A stretch of DNA of 45,066 nt from Roseiflexus sp. (GCA_025062325.1 JANXAL010000064.1:1-45066), one strand, 5' to 3'; counted from the first letter of the stretch, positions 1 to 7,158 are shown. The notes: generated by a model not told the origin, from the sequence alone. Program-made: numbers and translations.

Positions 1-131
1 CCCGGCATCGGTTCTCCACTGGTTGTGGACAGGTTGACAGCAGGCGCGCTATCCTCCCCTCGCTCGTCGCGCACAGGAACGACCGCATCCGGGCGCATCA
101 GCACGACAAGGAGGCAGCAAGGACACCGGCC

Positions 132-701
132 ATGAGTTTCAAGGACAGGCGCATTCGATGCAAAGATTGCGGCGGCGAGTTCATCTTCACGGCGGGCGAG
201 CAGGAGTTCTACGCACAGAAGGGGTTCACCAACGATCCGACCCGTTGCCCTGCCGGACGTCGGGCGCGGAAGGAGGGCAGGAGTTTGACCGATATCACTG
301 GCGGACGGGTCTGCCCGCACGATGTCTCCGGCAAGGGGCGCATCACCGACGAGGCGATCGAAGCCAGCAGCGGGGAACGGTCGCGTCGTTCGGATGACTG
401 GTCGCGCTCGTCTGATCATCTACACGGCGAGTCCCGCGATTGGTCAGGCGACCGGCCACGACGCGACCGTGAACCGTACACCGGTCCGCTGCCGTCAGGT
501 CCGGTCAATGCCACAATTGTGCGGATTGATCCTGCCGGACGCTTCCTCTTTGCCCGCGTTGATAATCCACGGTTCGATGTCTACGTCCACGGATCGCTCT
601 TCAGCCAGGTGCGCCGATCGATCCAGGAAGGCGATCGGATCTCGGTGACGGTCGAGGCGAGCGACCGCGGTCCCAGGGCGCGGACGTTTGATCTGGCGTA
701 G
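132..701 (+). CDS. Zinc-ribbon protein with C-terminal cold-shock/OB-like domain
   Basis: The 189-residue protein starts with a zinc-ribbon of the 'probable zinc-binding' type: CKDC at residues 11-14, then the family signature EQEFYAQKGF and a further cysteine in RCPAG near residue 39. The usual last ligand (CPxCR in relatives as I recall them) is Gly here, so the site may be incomplete or use Cys61 (VCPHD). Residues about 65-120 are Arg/Ser/Asp-rich and look disordered. The C-terminal 70 residues (GPVNATIVRI to the end) resemble a cold-shock/S1-like OB fold with FARV and VYVHGS strands. A role in binding RNA or single-stranded DNA is inferred. The ATG at 132 follows AAGGA about 10 bases upstream, with a stronger AAGGAGG further away. 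It appears monocistronic; specific function unknown. Confidence 0.75.
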   Translation: MSFKDRRIRCKDCGGEFIFTAGEQEFYAQKGFTNDPTRCPAGRRARKEGRSLTDITGGRVCPHDVSGKGRITDEAIEASSGERSRRSDDWSRSSDHLHGESRDWSGDRPRRDREPYTGPLPSGPVNATIVRIDPAGRFLFARVDNPRFDVYVHGSLFSQVRRSIQEGDRISVTVEASDRGPRARTFDLA

Positions 702-791
702 CGCCTGGGAGACGAACCAGGCGCAATTTATGTGGTGTGCAGGATGCTCTCGTGCATTGACAGAGTTCGTTGAGCTTACCGCTGCCGAATC

Positions 792-921
792 TGTCATCCC
801 GGATCAGACCCTGTAAGGGTGGGTCGCGGACCCGACAATGGCGCGGAGGTTGCGCGTTGGAGCGCTGCGCTGACATCCAGGATCAGCCGCCGTAAGGGCG
901 GGTCCGAGACCCGCCCTTACG
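792..921. repeat. Two direct copies of a palindrome-bearing intergenic repeat
   Basis: A block of about 42 bases at 792-833 recurs at 871-912 (offset 79) with roughly 80 percent identity by eye. Each copy contains GGATCAG followed by a GTAAGGG(T/C)GGGTC hairpin. The second copy forms a perfect 12-bp stem at 892-920 (GTAAGGGCGGGT, loop CCGAG, then the complement). It lies between convergent genes, so it may act as a transcription stop. No T-run follows it. Confidence 0.6.
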
Positions 922-993
922 CTTCCTTGTTCGGGATCACAGAGGCAGCGCGCCATCCTGGAGCACAAAGCGACGTTCAGATAGACGGTATCC

Positions 994-1317
994 TCATAGT
1001 ACAGTCACTGGACCGTGGTCATCGCAATGATCGCCGTGACGGTGGTGCAGCCTTCCATTGACCAGATAATCGACATGATCACCGTGTGGAACCAGCGGAT
1101 GCCCGCAACCATCGTGGCCGCACTCACATGCGACAGGTGCGCACCCGTCGGGATTCTCGGCGCTCACGGCAATCACGTGCTCGTCGTAATGACCCTCGTG
1201 TGAGTGATGCAGATGTCCGTCGTGAAGATAGTCCACATGCCCATCATGAAGAACGCGCAAATGCCCACAATGCTCGCTATGCACGTGAGGATGCGGGTCG
1301 TGAGTAATACACGCCAA
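994..1317 (-). CDS. Histidine-rich metal-binding protein, two internal repeats
   Basis: The 107-residue protein has 24 histidines and several cysteines (HCGH, CECGHDGCGH). It is two imperfect copies of one unit, LxVxHxxHVDYLxxGxLHHxHxxHxDxH, at about residues 19-46 and 75-101, joined by an acidic Cys-containing linker. No signal peptide or membrane span is visible, so it is probably a cytoplasmic metal buffer or donor; zinc is the likeliest metal given the neighbours, but this is inferred. Similar short His-rich proteins in other bacteria are often labelled as zinc-transporter-like without proof. The start is TTG at 1317, chosen because a full AAAGGAGG (1324-1331) sits 6 bases upstream. It is the third gene of the minus-strand zinc cassette, 106 bases after rpsR. 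Confidence 0.8.
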   Translation of the reverse strand: MACITHDPHPHVHSEHCGHLRVLHDGHVDYLHDGHLHHSHEGHYDEHVIAVSAENPDGCAPVACECGHDGCGHPLVPHGDHVDYLVNGRLHHRHGDHCDDHGPVTVL

Positions 1318-1323
1318 GGAAAG

Positions 1324-1331
1324 CCTCCTTT
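1324..1331 (-). promoter_or_regulatory. Strong Shine-Dalgarno deciding a TTG start
   Basis: The minus strand reads AAAGGAGG, 6 bases before TTG at 1317, and fixes the start of the His-rich gene. Just upstream, CATCAGG and CCTGATG (1332-1362) can pair across a 17-base loop, so the site may be controlled by folding. Confidence 0.7.
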
Positions 1332-1423
1332 CATCAGGTGAGCGCTCCTGATACGCCTGATGTCCTGACGAGGCGCTTCCGGCGAGTCAAGGGATTAGAA
1401 CAGGTGCAGCAGAGATGATGATC

Positions 1424-1690
1424 TCACCGCCGTCGCTCAGTCGCCGAACGCTCCGCAAACGGCAATAGCGCCATATGCCGGGCGCGTTTGATCGCAATAG
1501 TCAACTGCCGCTGCATCTTCGCCGTCAGACCGATGCGACGGCGCGGCAGGATTTTCCCTGTTGGCCCCAGAAACCGCTTAAGCCGCTCCGGATCTTTGTA
1601 ATCTGGCAAAATGCCGAGGCGCGAAAACTCACAGACTTTTTTGTGTTTAACACGTCCACGCACGCGCCGTCCCCCGTCCTGAGATGTCAT
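1424..1690 (-). CDS. rpsR: 30S ribosomal protein S18, zinc-independent (C-minus) type
   Basis: At 88 residues this has the whole S18 core: [21 protein letters not shown], the GKILPRR segment, [24 protein letters not shown]18 belongs to the small-subunit platform and binds S6 and 16S rRNA. Only one Cys (residue 20) is present, so it lacks the paired cysteines of zinc-binding C-plus S18 forms. In many bacteria C-minus ribosomal paralogues are made under zinc starvation to release zinc. The gene overlaps the upstream 49-codon gene by ATGA (1687-1690), indicating translational coupling. It is not beside rpsF/ssb/rplI, the usual place of the main copy, which supports a duplicate, stress-specific copy. 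A second rpsR cannot be checked in this window. Confidence 0.9.
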   Translation of the reverse strand: MTSQDGGRRVRGRVKHKKVCEFSRLGILPDYKDPERLKRFLGPTGKILPRRRIGLTAKMQRQLTIAIKRARHMALLPFAERSATERRR

Positions 1691-1836
1691 TGTTCGTGCT
1701 CCCTGAGAAACGCTATAATCACAACCATCTCGCGATCATTCATAATGCGCTGCCCGCAGTGGTTGCAGTGCCGATTGGTGACCCGACCGGTCTTGTCGCG
1801 GGCAGTAACGTCGGTTTTAGACTTCTTTTCAGCCAT
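1687..1836 (-). CDS. 49-residue CxxC protein, first gene of the zinc cassette
   Basis: This short frame runs from ATG at 1836 to a TGA overlapping the rpsR start codon (ATGA). It is basic and Lys-rich at the N-terminus ([10 protein letters not shown]), then has one compact motif, RHCNHCGQR, at residues 22-30, and a hydrophobic stretch MVVIIAF near the C-terminus. HCNHCG supplies two Cys and two His and could bind one metal ion alone or as a dimer. Size, basic start and coupling to rpsR suggest a small ribosome-associated protein or a C-minus version of one, but I cannot match it to L28, L31, L33, L36 or S14. The ATG follows GAAGAG at moderate spacing. It lies directly downstream of a near-consensus promoter, so it is probably expressed. 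Confidence 0.7.
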   Translation of the reverse strand: MAEKKSKTDVTARDKTGRVTNRHCNHCGQRIMNDREMVVIIAFLREHEQ

Positions 1837-1872
1837 CCGTGGAACTCTTCATAAGTGATAGTTTAAATCATT

Positions 1873-1898
1873 GATGATGATCGTACACGATGATCGTC
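1873..1898. promoter_or_regulatory. Operator-like inverted repeat over the -10, possible Zur box
   Basis: Two 12-base arms, GATGATGATCGT (1873-1884) and ACGATGATCGTC (1887-1898), match at 10 of 12 positions around a 2-base centre. The site covers the -10 and most of the spacer, where a repressor would block RNA polymerase. AT-rich GATNATC-type dyads are typical of Fur/Zur-family operators, and the genes controlled suggest Zur. The arm core GATGATGATC recurs at 1414-1423 just before the His-rich gene. The identity of the regulator is inferred. Confidence 0.55.
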
Positions 1899-1908
1899 GT
1901 GCTGTCAA
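1880..1908 (-). promoter_or_regulatory. Sigma-70-type promoter of the zinc cassette
   Basis: On the minus strand TTGACA (1908-1903) is followed after exactly 17 bases by TACGAT (1885-1880), a consensus -35 with a 4/6 -10. The predicted leader before the ATG at 1836 is about 35-40 bases. Confidence 0.75.
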
Positions 1909-1920
1909 GGCGTCTGGAGT

Positions 1921-1948
1921 GTTGAACGTTGAATGTTGAAGGTTGAAC
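1921..1948. repeat. Four tandem GTTGAAN heptamers
   Basis: GTTGAAC, GTTGAAT, GTTGAAG and GTTGAAC follow each other without gaps. No function is evident. Confidence 0.7.
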
Positions 1949-1963
1949 GTTTGCAGGCGGGGG

Positions 1964-1996
1964 AAGCAGAGACGTTGCACCGCAACGTCTCTGCTT
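1964..1996. repeat. Perfect 15-bp hairpin with three-base loop
   Basis: AAGCAGAGACGTTGC (1964-1978) and its exact complement (1982-1996) flank ACC; four T residues end the unit on the plus strand (1995-1998). A partly related palindrome, GACGTTGCGGTGCAACG, starts at 2002. It resembles REP/MITE-like dispersed palindromes more than a terminator, because no plus-strand gene ends upstream. Confidence 0.65.
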
Positions 1997-2270
1997 TTCA
2001 AGACGTTGCGGTGCAACGCCTCGAAAGAGTGCACGTGAAGGGCAAGAATAAAGGCGGGAAGATTGAAGAATACATGACCTTTGCGGTCTCTGCCATGAAT
2101 TCTGATCGCCTCCTGAAGCGCCTCGGTTCGGAACAGTCCGCGACAGCGGCTTGCACGCAGCCCGACCTCAAAGGTCTCTGGCGTAAGTGACCTAACCCCT
2201 AACCCCCGGTCCTCAGTTCTCGGTTCTTGGTTCCTGGCTCTCCCCCAGATATGCTATACTTGAGCGCCCT

Positions 2271-3158
2271 ATGACAAGGATGACGGGTATGGTCTCTGCC
2301 GAAACTGCGGTTGAACAGGCGCCAGCGCAGCGCAGGCCGGTTTCGCTTCCGGCCTGGCGCTGCGTCCTGTACGAAGTTATGCTGAATGGTCTGCGCATTC
2401 TGTGGGAAACGGTCAACGACTTCAGCCTCTGGCGGCTGATCGAGTATCCTTGGGTAACTCACGCGCTCGGCGTCGCGCGGGGCGACACGGTGGTGGACAT
2501 CGGGTCCGGTACCTCGTCATTCCCGCATATGCTGGCGAAAGAAGGCGTGAATGTCGTTGTGGTCGAGATTGAGCAGCGCCGCGTGCGCTGGCAGCGCGAC
2601 AAACGCCGCGCGACAGCGCGCCCCGGCGACGGCGAGTTGCTGCCGCTTGTCGCTGATGCCACCCGACTGCCATTCCGTAATGAGTCGGTACAGCACATTA
2701 GCGCCATCTCGTCGCTCGAGCACATTCCCGACGATACGTCCGTTGGGCGCGAGATTGGGCGAGTGCTGGCGCCAGGCGGGGTTGCGGCGCTGACGCTGCC
2801 GTTCACTAGTTGCGAGCGAACGTCGTTTTTCGCCGGGATCCGCCCGTTCACACGCGTGGCGCGCAACGCCTTCGTGCAGGAGGGGAAACCCGGATCCTTC
2901 TTCCGCTTCTACACTGATGACGACATTCGCCGAACCTATATCGAACCGGCGAACGCCGAGGTTGTCGAACGTCGCGCGTTTGGGCGCAGCATTCTCAACG
3001 GACGGTACCACGAGACGCGCCTGACCAGGTTCTGGCGGCGTTTCGTGCTGAAAGACCTGCTGCTGACGTGGCTGATCCATCCGCTCGAAGAGCGGTTTGA
3101 TCGCTCCGACCCGCTCTATGTTATGCTGGCGCTGCGCAAGCGTCGGGATGGGGCATGA
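2271..3158 (+). CDS. Class I SAM-dependent methyltransferase
   Basis: The 295-residue protein carries a Rossmann-type methyltransferase core. Motif I is VVDIGSG at residues 74-80, an acidic residue closes strand 2 (VVVVEIEQRR), and a later strand reads ISAISSLEHIPDD, like the post-motif III region of the Methyltransf_11 family. The substrate cannot be read from sequence. The first 60 residues contain a hydrophobic, Trp-rich helix (EVMLNGLRILWETV), which may contact lipid or a partner. TATACT at 2255-2260 lies only 10 bases before the ATG and there is no Shine-Dalgarno, so the transcript may be nearly leaderless. No gene partner lies on the same strand nearby. Confidence 0.8.
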   Translation: MTRMTGMVSAETAVEQAPAQRRPVSLPAWRCVLYEVMLNGLRILWETVNDFSLWRLIEYPWVTHALGVARGDTVVDIGSGTSSFPHMLAKEGVNVVVVEIEQRRVRWQRDKRRATARPGDGELLPLVADATRLPFRNESVQHISAISSLEHIPDDTSVGREIGRVLAPGGVAALTLPFTSCERTSFFAGIRPFTRVARNAFVQEGKPGSFFRFYTDDDIRRTYIEPANAEVVERRAFGRSILNGRYHETRLTRFWRRFVLKDLLLTWLIHPLEERFDRSDPLYVMLALRKRRDGA

Positions 3159-3483
3159 TCAGGATTGTTGATCCCAACTTACTGGTCGCTCTGGCAATCT
3201 GCACACTGCCTGGCATCCACTAGCCTGGCCCCAGATGCTGGCAGGAAGATCTTTCTGAGATCAAACAATCTTGCACGCGTTGACCGTCTCGCGGTTGGCG
3301 CTGGCTGATAGGTTCCGCCAATGCAGGTTGAGCCTGTCGAAGCCAACACTATCTGCTCCGCAGGTACAGGCGTGACTGTCCGGGTTTTGGTTGATCACTC
3401 TCCATTTGTTTACACTTGTCGCCTGAGGCGAACAGTGTCTCACAATGCAGAGAACCGCCATCCAACGCATCAGGAGTCGCACC
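3159..3483. other. 325-base spacer with a TTGAGCCTGTCGAAG element
   Basis: No coding frame is convincing. At 3324-3344 the spacer carries the motif GGTTGAGCCTGTCGAAGCC, close to a short palindromic repeat seen between genes in many bacteria. A weak promoter candidate for the downstream PAS gene is TTGGTT (3387-3392), 18 bases, then TACACT (3411-3416). Confidence 0.4.
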
Positions 3484-4799
3484 ATGTCACCAATCGATGA
3501 CCCAACCGCTGAAATCGAACTGTTGCGCCGCCGCGTCGCCGAACTCGAAGCGCAGCTGGAAGAGCGGCGGCACAACGATGAAGTGATGGAACGCCTGCGC
3601 ACGATTATCGAAAATACGCCTGATCTTATCAGCACTGCTGATATAGAAGGGCGGATTGTGTACGCCAATCAGTCGGCGCGGCGTTTGCTCGGCGCGCCCG
3701 CCGATGCTGCGCTCAGCGATCTTCGCGTGCCGCAGTTTCACCCCGACTGGGCGGCGGACCTGATCCTCAACGAAGCCCTGCCGCACGCAGCGCGCGAGGG
3801 GCACTGGAGCGGCGAAACCGCCGTATTTGGTGTGCAGGGGAGAGAGGTGCCGGTTGCGCAGTCATAATTGCGCACAAGAATGCCGCAGGCGAGGTGACGC
3901 ACTTCTCGACCATTCTGCGCGACATCAGCGAGACCAAACGAACTGAAGCAACGCTGCGCGAGAGCGAGCAGCGCTTGCTCCGCTTCCTCGATGCGCTGCC
4001 AGTCGGCGTCTTCGTTGTCGAACCGGATGGTCGTCCCTTCTACGCCAATCGCAGTGCAATGGAACTGCTGGGGAGAGGCATCATACCGGATGCCACTGCC
4101 GATCAGCTTGCCGACGTCTATCGCGCCTTCGTCGCCGGAACCGATCAACTCTATCCTGCGGAGCGCATGCCGCTGGTGCGCGCGCTGCGTGGTGAGGCGT
4201 CATCAGTCGATGATATGGAGGTCGAGCGCCCCGATGGTCGCGTGCTTGTTGAGGTCCACGGCGCGCCAATCTATGATGCCGAGGGACGCATCGCTTATGG
4301 CATGGTCTCATTCACCGACATTACCGTGCGGCGGCGTGCTGAGGAGGCCATTCGCGAACGCGCCCTGCAGCAGCAGGTGATTGAAGCGCAACAGGCGGCG
4401 CTGCGCGAATTGAGCACGCCGCTGATGCCCATCGCAGAGGGCGTGGTTGTTATGCCAATCATCGGCTCAATCGACAACCGCCGCGCCCAGCAGATCATGG
4501 AGACGCTCCTGGAGGGCATTGCCGCGTATAGCGCCGATATCGCCATCCTCGACATCACTGGAGTCCGGGTAGTTGATACGCAGGTCGCTGGGGCGCTAGT
4601 CCGCGCCGCTCAGGCGGCGCGCATGCTCGGCGCGCGCGTTGTGCTCAGCGGGATCAGCGCCGAAATCGCGCAGACACTCGTCCACATTGGGGCGGAGATG
4701 CGCGACATGGTCGCGCTACGGAGCTTGCAACAGGGCATCGCCTACGCGCTCGAACAGCGCAGGTCGCTCTCATCGCTGATCGCTACGTCTTCCCCATAA
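3484..4799 (+). pseudogene. PAS-PAS-STAS signalling protein, one-base frameshift
   Basis: Frame 1 begins at ATG 3484 (AGGAG upstream) with a short coiled coil (ELLRRRVAELEAQLEERR) and a first PAS domain (NTPDLISTADIEGRIVYAN), then stops at 3865-3867. The same domain continues in the next frame as VIIAHKNAAGEVTHF, so adding one base near 3860-3862 restores a single reading. The rest holds a second PAS domain (LDALPVGVFVVEPDGRPFYAN) and a C-terminal STAS domain (PIIGSIDNRRAQQIMETLL, then LDITGV with the likely phospho-acceptor Thr). This resembles RsbR-type stressosome or anti-anti-sigma sensors that answer redox or ligand cues. No slippery heptamer is visible, so a real inactivating deletion or a sequencing error is likelier than programmed shifting. 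The STAS part alone could start at GTG 3894. Confidence 0.8.
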
Positions 4800-4857
4800 T
4801 TGCGCCTTCGTGCCAGCGCGTCAGCTTTGCTGAGCAACTCTCTAGAATTACAGGGCG

Positions 4858-6129
4858 TTACGGCGTTTTTTGCACTGGCGTCTCACGAACCATTTCCAGT
4901 CCGCGTAGCAACTGAACATCGTTGCTGCGCCGGAGTTCTTCCAGGCTGAGCGCCGCCGCCTCAGTCGGGGTCAGCGGCGCCACGCCTGGCGCCAGCGCGA
5001 TCAGTTCGTCGGGTTGAATGCCTACGCCGCGCACCACCTTCCCCTTTGGCGTCAACCATTGCGATGTCCCCAGGCGCACCTGTGCGCCGCCTTCCAGGTC
5101 GAACGGGCGCAGGACCGTCGCTGTGCCAAATGTCGGCTGACCGATGACACGCGCGCGACCGTTCTCCTGCAGTGCGCCAGCAAGAATCTCGGCGGCGCTG
5201 GCGCTATTGGTATTTACTAGCACAACCAGCGGCATGTCGAGCGCCAGTCCGCCTTCACTGGTCGTGTATGGACGTCGTGCACCGCTGCGATCCTGTTCGA
5301 TCAGCACCGTCGTGCCTTCTGGCATGAACTGGCTTGCTACAGCGACCAGTTGCGTCACCAGCCCGCCGGGGTTGTTACGCAGATCGAGAATAATTGCCTG
5401 CATCCCCTGCGCTCGCATCTCAAGCAGCGCCTGTTGCAGTTCCGCTCCAGTGCGCTCGGTGAAGCGGTTGATCTTGATGAACGCAGTCCGGTCAGGCAGC
5501 ATACGCCAGGTTACGCTGGGAACGTTCACCTCCTCGCGTGTGATTGTCACGTCGAACGGCGCTGCCACACCGGGGCGCTGGATAGTCAGGACCACCTGCG
5601 TGCCCTTCGGTCCGCGCACCCGATTGCGTAATTCTTCGACCGTCACCCCGCGCACATCGTACCCGTCAACGCGCAGGATCAGGTCGTCAGGGCGCAACCC
5701 GGCGCGCTCAGCGGGTGATCCTTCAATTGGAGCGACAATCCGCGGTTGACCGTCACGCACGTCGATGTAAGCGCCAATCCCCTCAAACTTGCCCGAAAGC
5801 GCCTCGCGCTCACGGCGCGCCTCCTCGGCATTCAGGTAGCGCGTATGTCCCCGGTCTCCCAGACTGTCGAGCATGCCGTTGATTGCGCCATCGCTCATGC
5901 GTTGCGGGTCGATGGCGGCGGGATCGACGAAATGGTCGCGCGCCAGTTGCCAGACGCGCCAGAAATTGTTCAGCGCGGCGCACTCGTTCGCCTGAAGCGG
6001 GCAGGGGGTGGTCAGGCGCAGCGCCAGCAGATAGCCGCCTCCGGCTCCTAGCGTCAACGTGAACGCCAGCAGCGGCAGCACCAGCCAGATAGGAAGCTGA
6101 AGTCGAAACAGTCGTCGTACAACGTTCAT
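4858..6129 (-). CDS. C-terminal processing peptidase, S41 family, with PDZ domain
   Basis: This 423-residue protein has an N-terminal signal anchor (LPIWLVLPLLAFTLTLGAGG), so the catalytic part lies outside the membrane. A PDZ domain spans roughly residues 110-190 (GIGAYIDV to VVLTIQRPG, with AGLRPDDLILRVDG), and the S41 protease core follows. The serine motif NTNSASAAEILAGAL is intact (Ser311), but the Lys 25 residues later in TFGKG is Thr336 (TFGTATVL). Such enzymes trim or degrade envelope proteins from the C-terminus. I recall other Chloroflexota members with TFGTGTVL, so this may be a clade feature. I chose ATG 6129 because the anchor starts there; a GTG at 6162 is also in frame. TATAAT on the minus strand (6173-6168) is the probable -10. 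Convergent with the PAS-STAS gene. Confidence 0.85.
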   Translation of the reverse strand: MNVVRRLFRLQLPIWLVLPLLAFTLTLGAGGGYLLALRLTTPCPLQANECAALNNFWRVWQLARDHFVDPAAIDPQRMSDGAINGMLDSLGDRGHTRYLNAEEARREREALSGKFEGIGAYIDVRDGQPRIVAPIEGSPAERAGLRPDDLILRVDGYDVRGVTVEELRNRVRGPKGTQVVLTIQRPGVAAPFDVTITREEVNVPSVTWRMLPDRTAFIKINRFTERTGAELQQALLEMRAQGMQAIILDLRNNPGGLVTQLVAVASQFMPEGTTVLIEQDRSGARRPYTTSEGGLALDMPLVVLVNTNSASAAEILAGALQENGRARVIGQPTFGTATVLRPFDLEGGAQVRLGTSQWLTPKGKVVRGVGIQPDELIALAPGVAPLTPTEAAALSLEELRRSNDVQLLRGLEMVRETPVQKTP

Positions 6130-6167
6130 TGACCTGTCGTTTCGTGTAAATGGACCGATCACGTGGT

Positions 6168-6173
6168 ATTATA
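6168..6173 (-). promoter_or_regulatory. TATAAT -10 of the S41 peptidase gene
   Basis: The minus strand reads TATAAT, giving a start of transcription near 6161; no good -35 is visible. This places the mRNA start almost on the alternative GTG (6162) and favours ATG 6129 with a short leader. Confidence 0.45.
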
Positions 6174-6366
6174 CGGCGGGCGGCGTCGCTCTGGAGATCT
6201 CAGACGTGCATTCAGAGCGTTTCTCATCAGGGCCGCTGAAGAGGTGCTGCGCAGGTGCGTCGTCTTCGATTGGACGCCTTGCGCGCCTTCACGTTATAAG
6301 GGTTGATTTGCGCCTTGCGTTTTTGCGCCAACCGAATCATCCAATGCTGCAGAGCACACGTCGCGG

Positions 6367-6372
6367 TATAAT
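6367..6372 (+). promoter_or_regulatory. TATAAT -10 upstream of upp
   Basis: A consensus TATAAT preceded by GCGG lies 115 bases before the upp ATG. No clear -35 was found at 16-18 bases. The long leader to 6487 shows no obvious riboswitch fold. Confidence 0.4.
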
Positions 6373-6487
6373 GTCGTTGGTCAAGTACGAGCAGGCAACT
6401 CCTCACGTAATCGCTCATCACTACTGACGGGCGAGACGTCTCGCTCCCAGGAGAAGCGTGAACACGTGCATGGCAACCGGAGGCGCT

Positions 6488-7114
6488 ATGGAACAGGTCT
6501 TTATCTCCCGGCATCCGCTTGTCCACCACAAACTGACGTTGCTGCGCCGCGCAACGACCGAGCCGAAGAAGTTCCGCGAACTGGTGCGCGAACTCTCGCA
6601 GTTCCTGCTGTATGAGGCCACGCTCGATCTGCCGCTCAAGGAATATCTGGTCGATACGCCGCTCGCGCCATATCATGGTCATGAGATTGCTGTACGCATC
6701 GGTCTGGTGCCGATCCTGCGCGCCGGGCTGGGCATGGTCGATCCCATTCTCGACCTTATCCCCACCGCCCACGTCTGGCACCTGGGTCTCTACCGCGACC
6801 ACGCAACGCTCAAGCCGGTAACGTACTATAACAAGCTACCGCCAGAGGTGGACGTCGATCTCTGCCTGGTGCTCGATCCAATGCTCGCCACCGGCGGTTC
6901 GGCGGTTGCAGCGGTGAGCATTCTGAAAGAGTGGGGCGCCAGCCGGATCAAATTCCTCGGACTGATTGGAGCGCCCGAAGGGGTGCATGCATTGCGCGAG
7001 GCGCATCCCGATGTGCCGATCCATTTGGCAGCGCTCGATGATCATCTGAATAATCGCGGATATATCGTGCCAGGGCTGGGGGATGCAGGCGACCGTCTGT
7101 TCGGCACGGGATGA
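6488..7114 (+). CDS. upp: Uracil phosphoribosyltransferase
   Basis: The enzyme makes UMP from uracil and PRPP in pyrimidine salvage. The 208 residues match the family length of about 209. Signatures include the N-terminal [15 protein letters not shown], the [17 protein letters not shown] region, the PRPP loop [12 protein letters not shown], and the uracil-binding C-terminal segment with [20 protein letters not shown]. Two earlier in-frame starts (GTG 6458, ATG 6470) exist, and the GTG has its own AGGAG. I prefer ATG 6488 because it gives the family length and is preceded by GGAGG. A perfect 7-bp hairpin (7143-7158) separates it from the next gene, which may be cotranscribed. Confidence 0.93.
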   Translation: MEQVFISRHPLVHHKLTLLRRATTEPKKFRELVRELSQFLLYEATLDLPLKEYLVDTPLAPYHGHEIAVRIGLVPILRAGLGMVDPILDLIPTAHVWHLGLYRDHATLKPVTYYNKLPPEVDVDLCLVLDPMLATGGSAVAAVSILKEWGASRIKFLGLIGAPEGVHALREAHPDVPIHLAALDDHLNNRGYIVPGLGDAGDRLFGTG

Positions 7115-7142
7115 GCAAGATGCGACCTGGTAGTCATCACTG

Positions 7143-7158
7143 CGCTGCCCTGGCAGCG
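7143..7158 (+). other. Intercistronic hairpin after upp
   Basis: CGCTGCC, loop CT, GGCAGCG form a perfect 7-bp stem 28 bases after the upp stop and 17 before the next ATG. No T-run follows, so it is more likely an mRNA stability or partial-stop element than a full terminator. Confidence 0.4.

Larger units (their letters stand above)
1837..2270. other. Repeat-rich 434-base spacer
   Basis: The spacer holds the minus-strand zinc-cassette promoter and operator (1873-1908), four 7-base tandem units (1921-1948), a perfect 15-bp hairpin (1964-1996), a second GACGTTGCGGTGCAACG arm pair (2002-2018), and CCTAACCCCTAACCCCC followed by GGTTCT-type low-complexity tracts (2192-2238). An open frame at 1933-2190 runs through the hairpin and repeats and shows no recognisable protein, so I do not call a gene. 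Confidence 0.6.

Noticed and set aside
34-55. TTGACA at 34-39 as a promoter for the first gene
   Set aside because: The nearest TATCCT is only 10 bases away, too close for a sigma-70 spacer.
1933-2190. Open frame through the hairpin after the zinc cassette
   Set aside because: The first part is translated repeat and palindrome sequence, and no domain or ribosome site is seen.
3850-3900. Programmed ribosomal frameshift in the PAS-STAS gene
   Set aside because: No slippery heptamer or strong downstream structure is visible; a simple one-base deletion explains it better.
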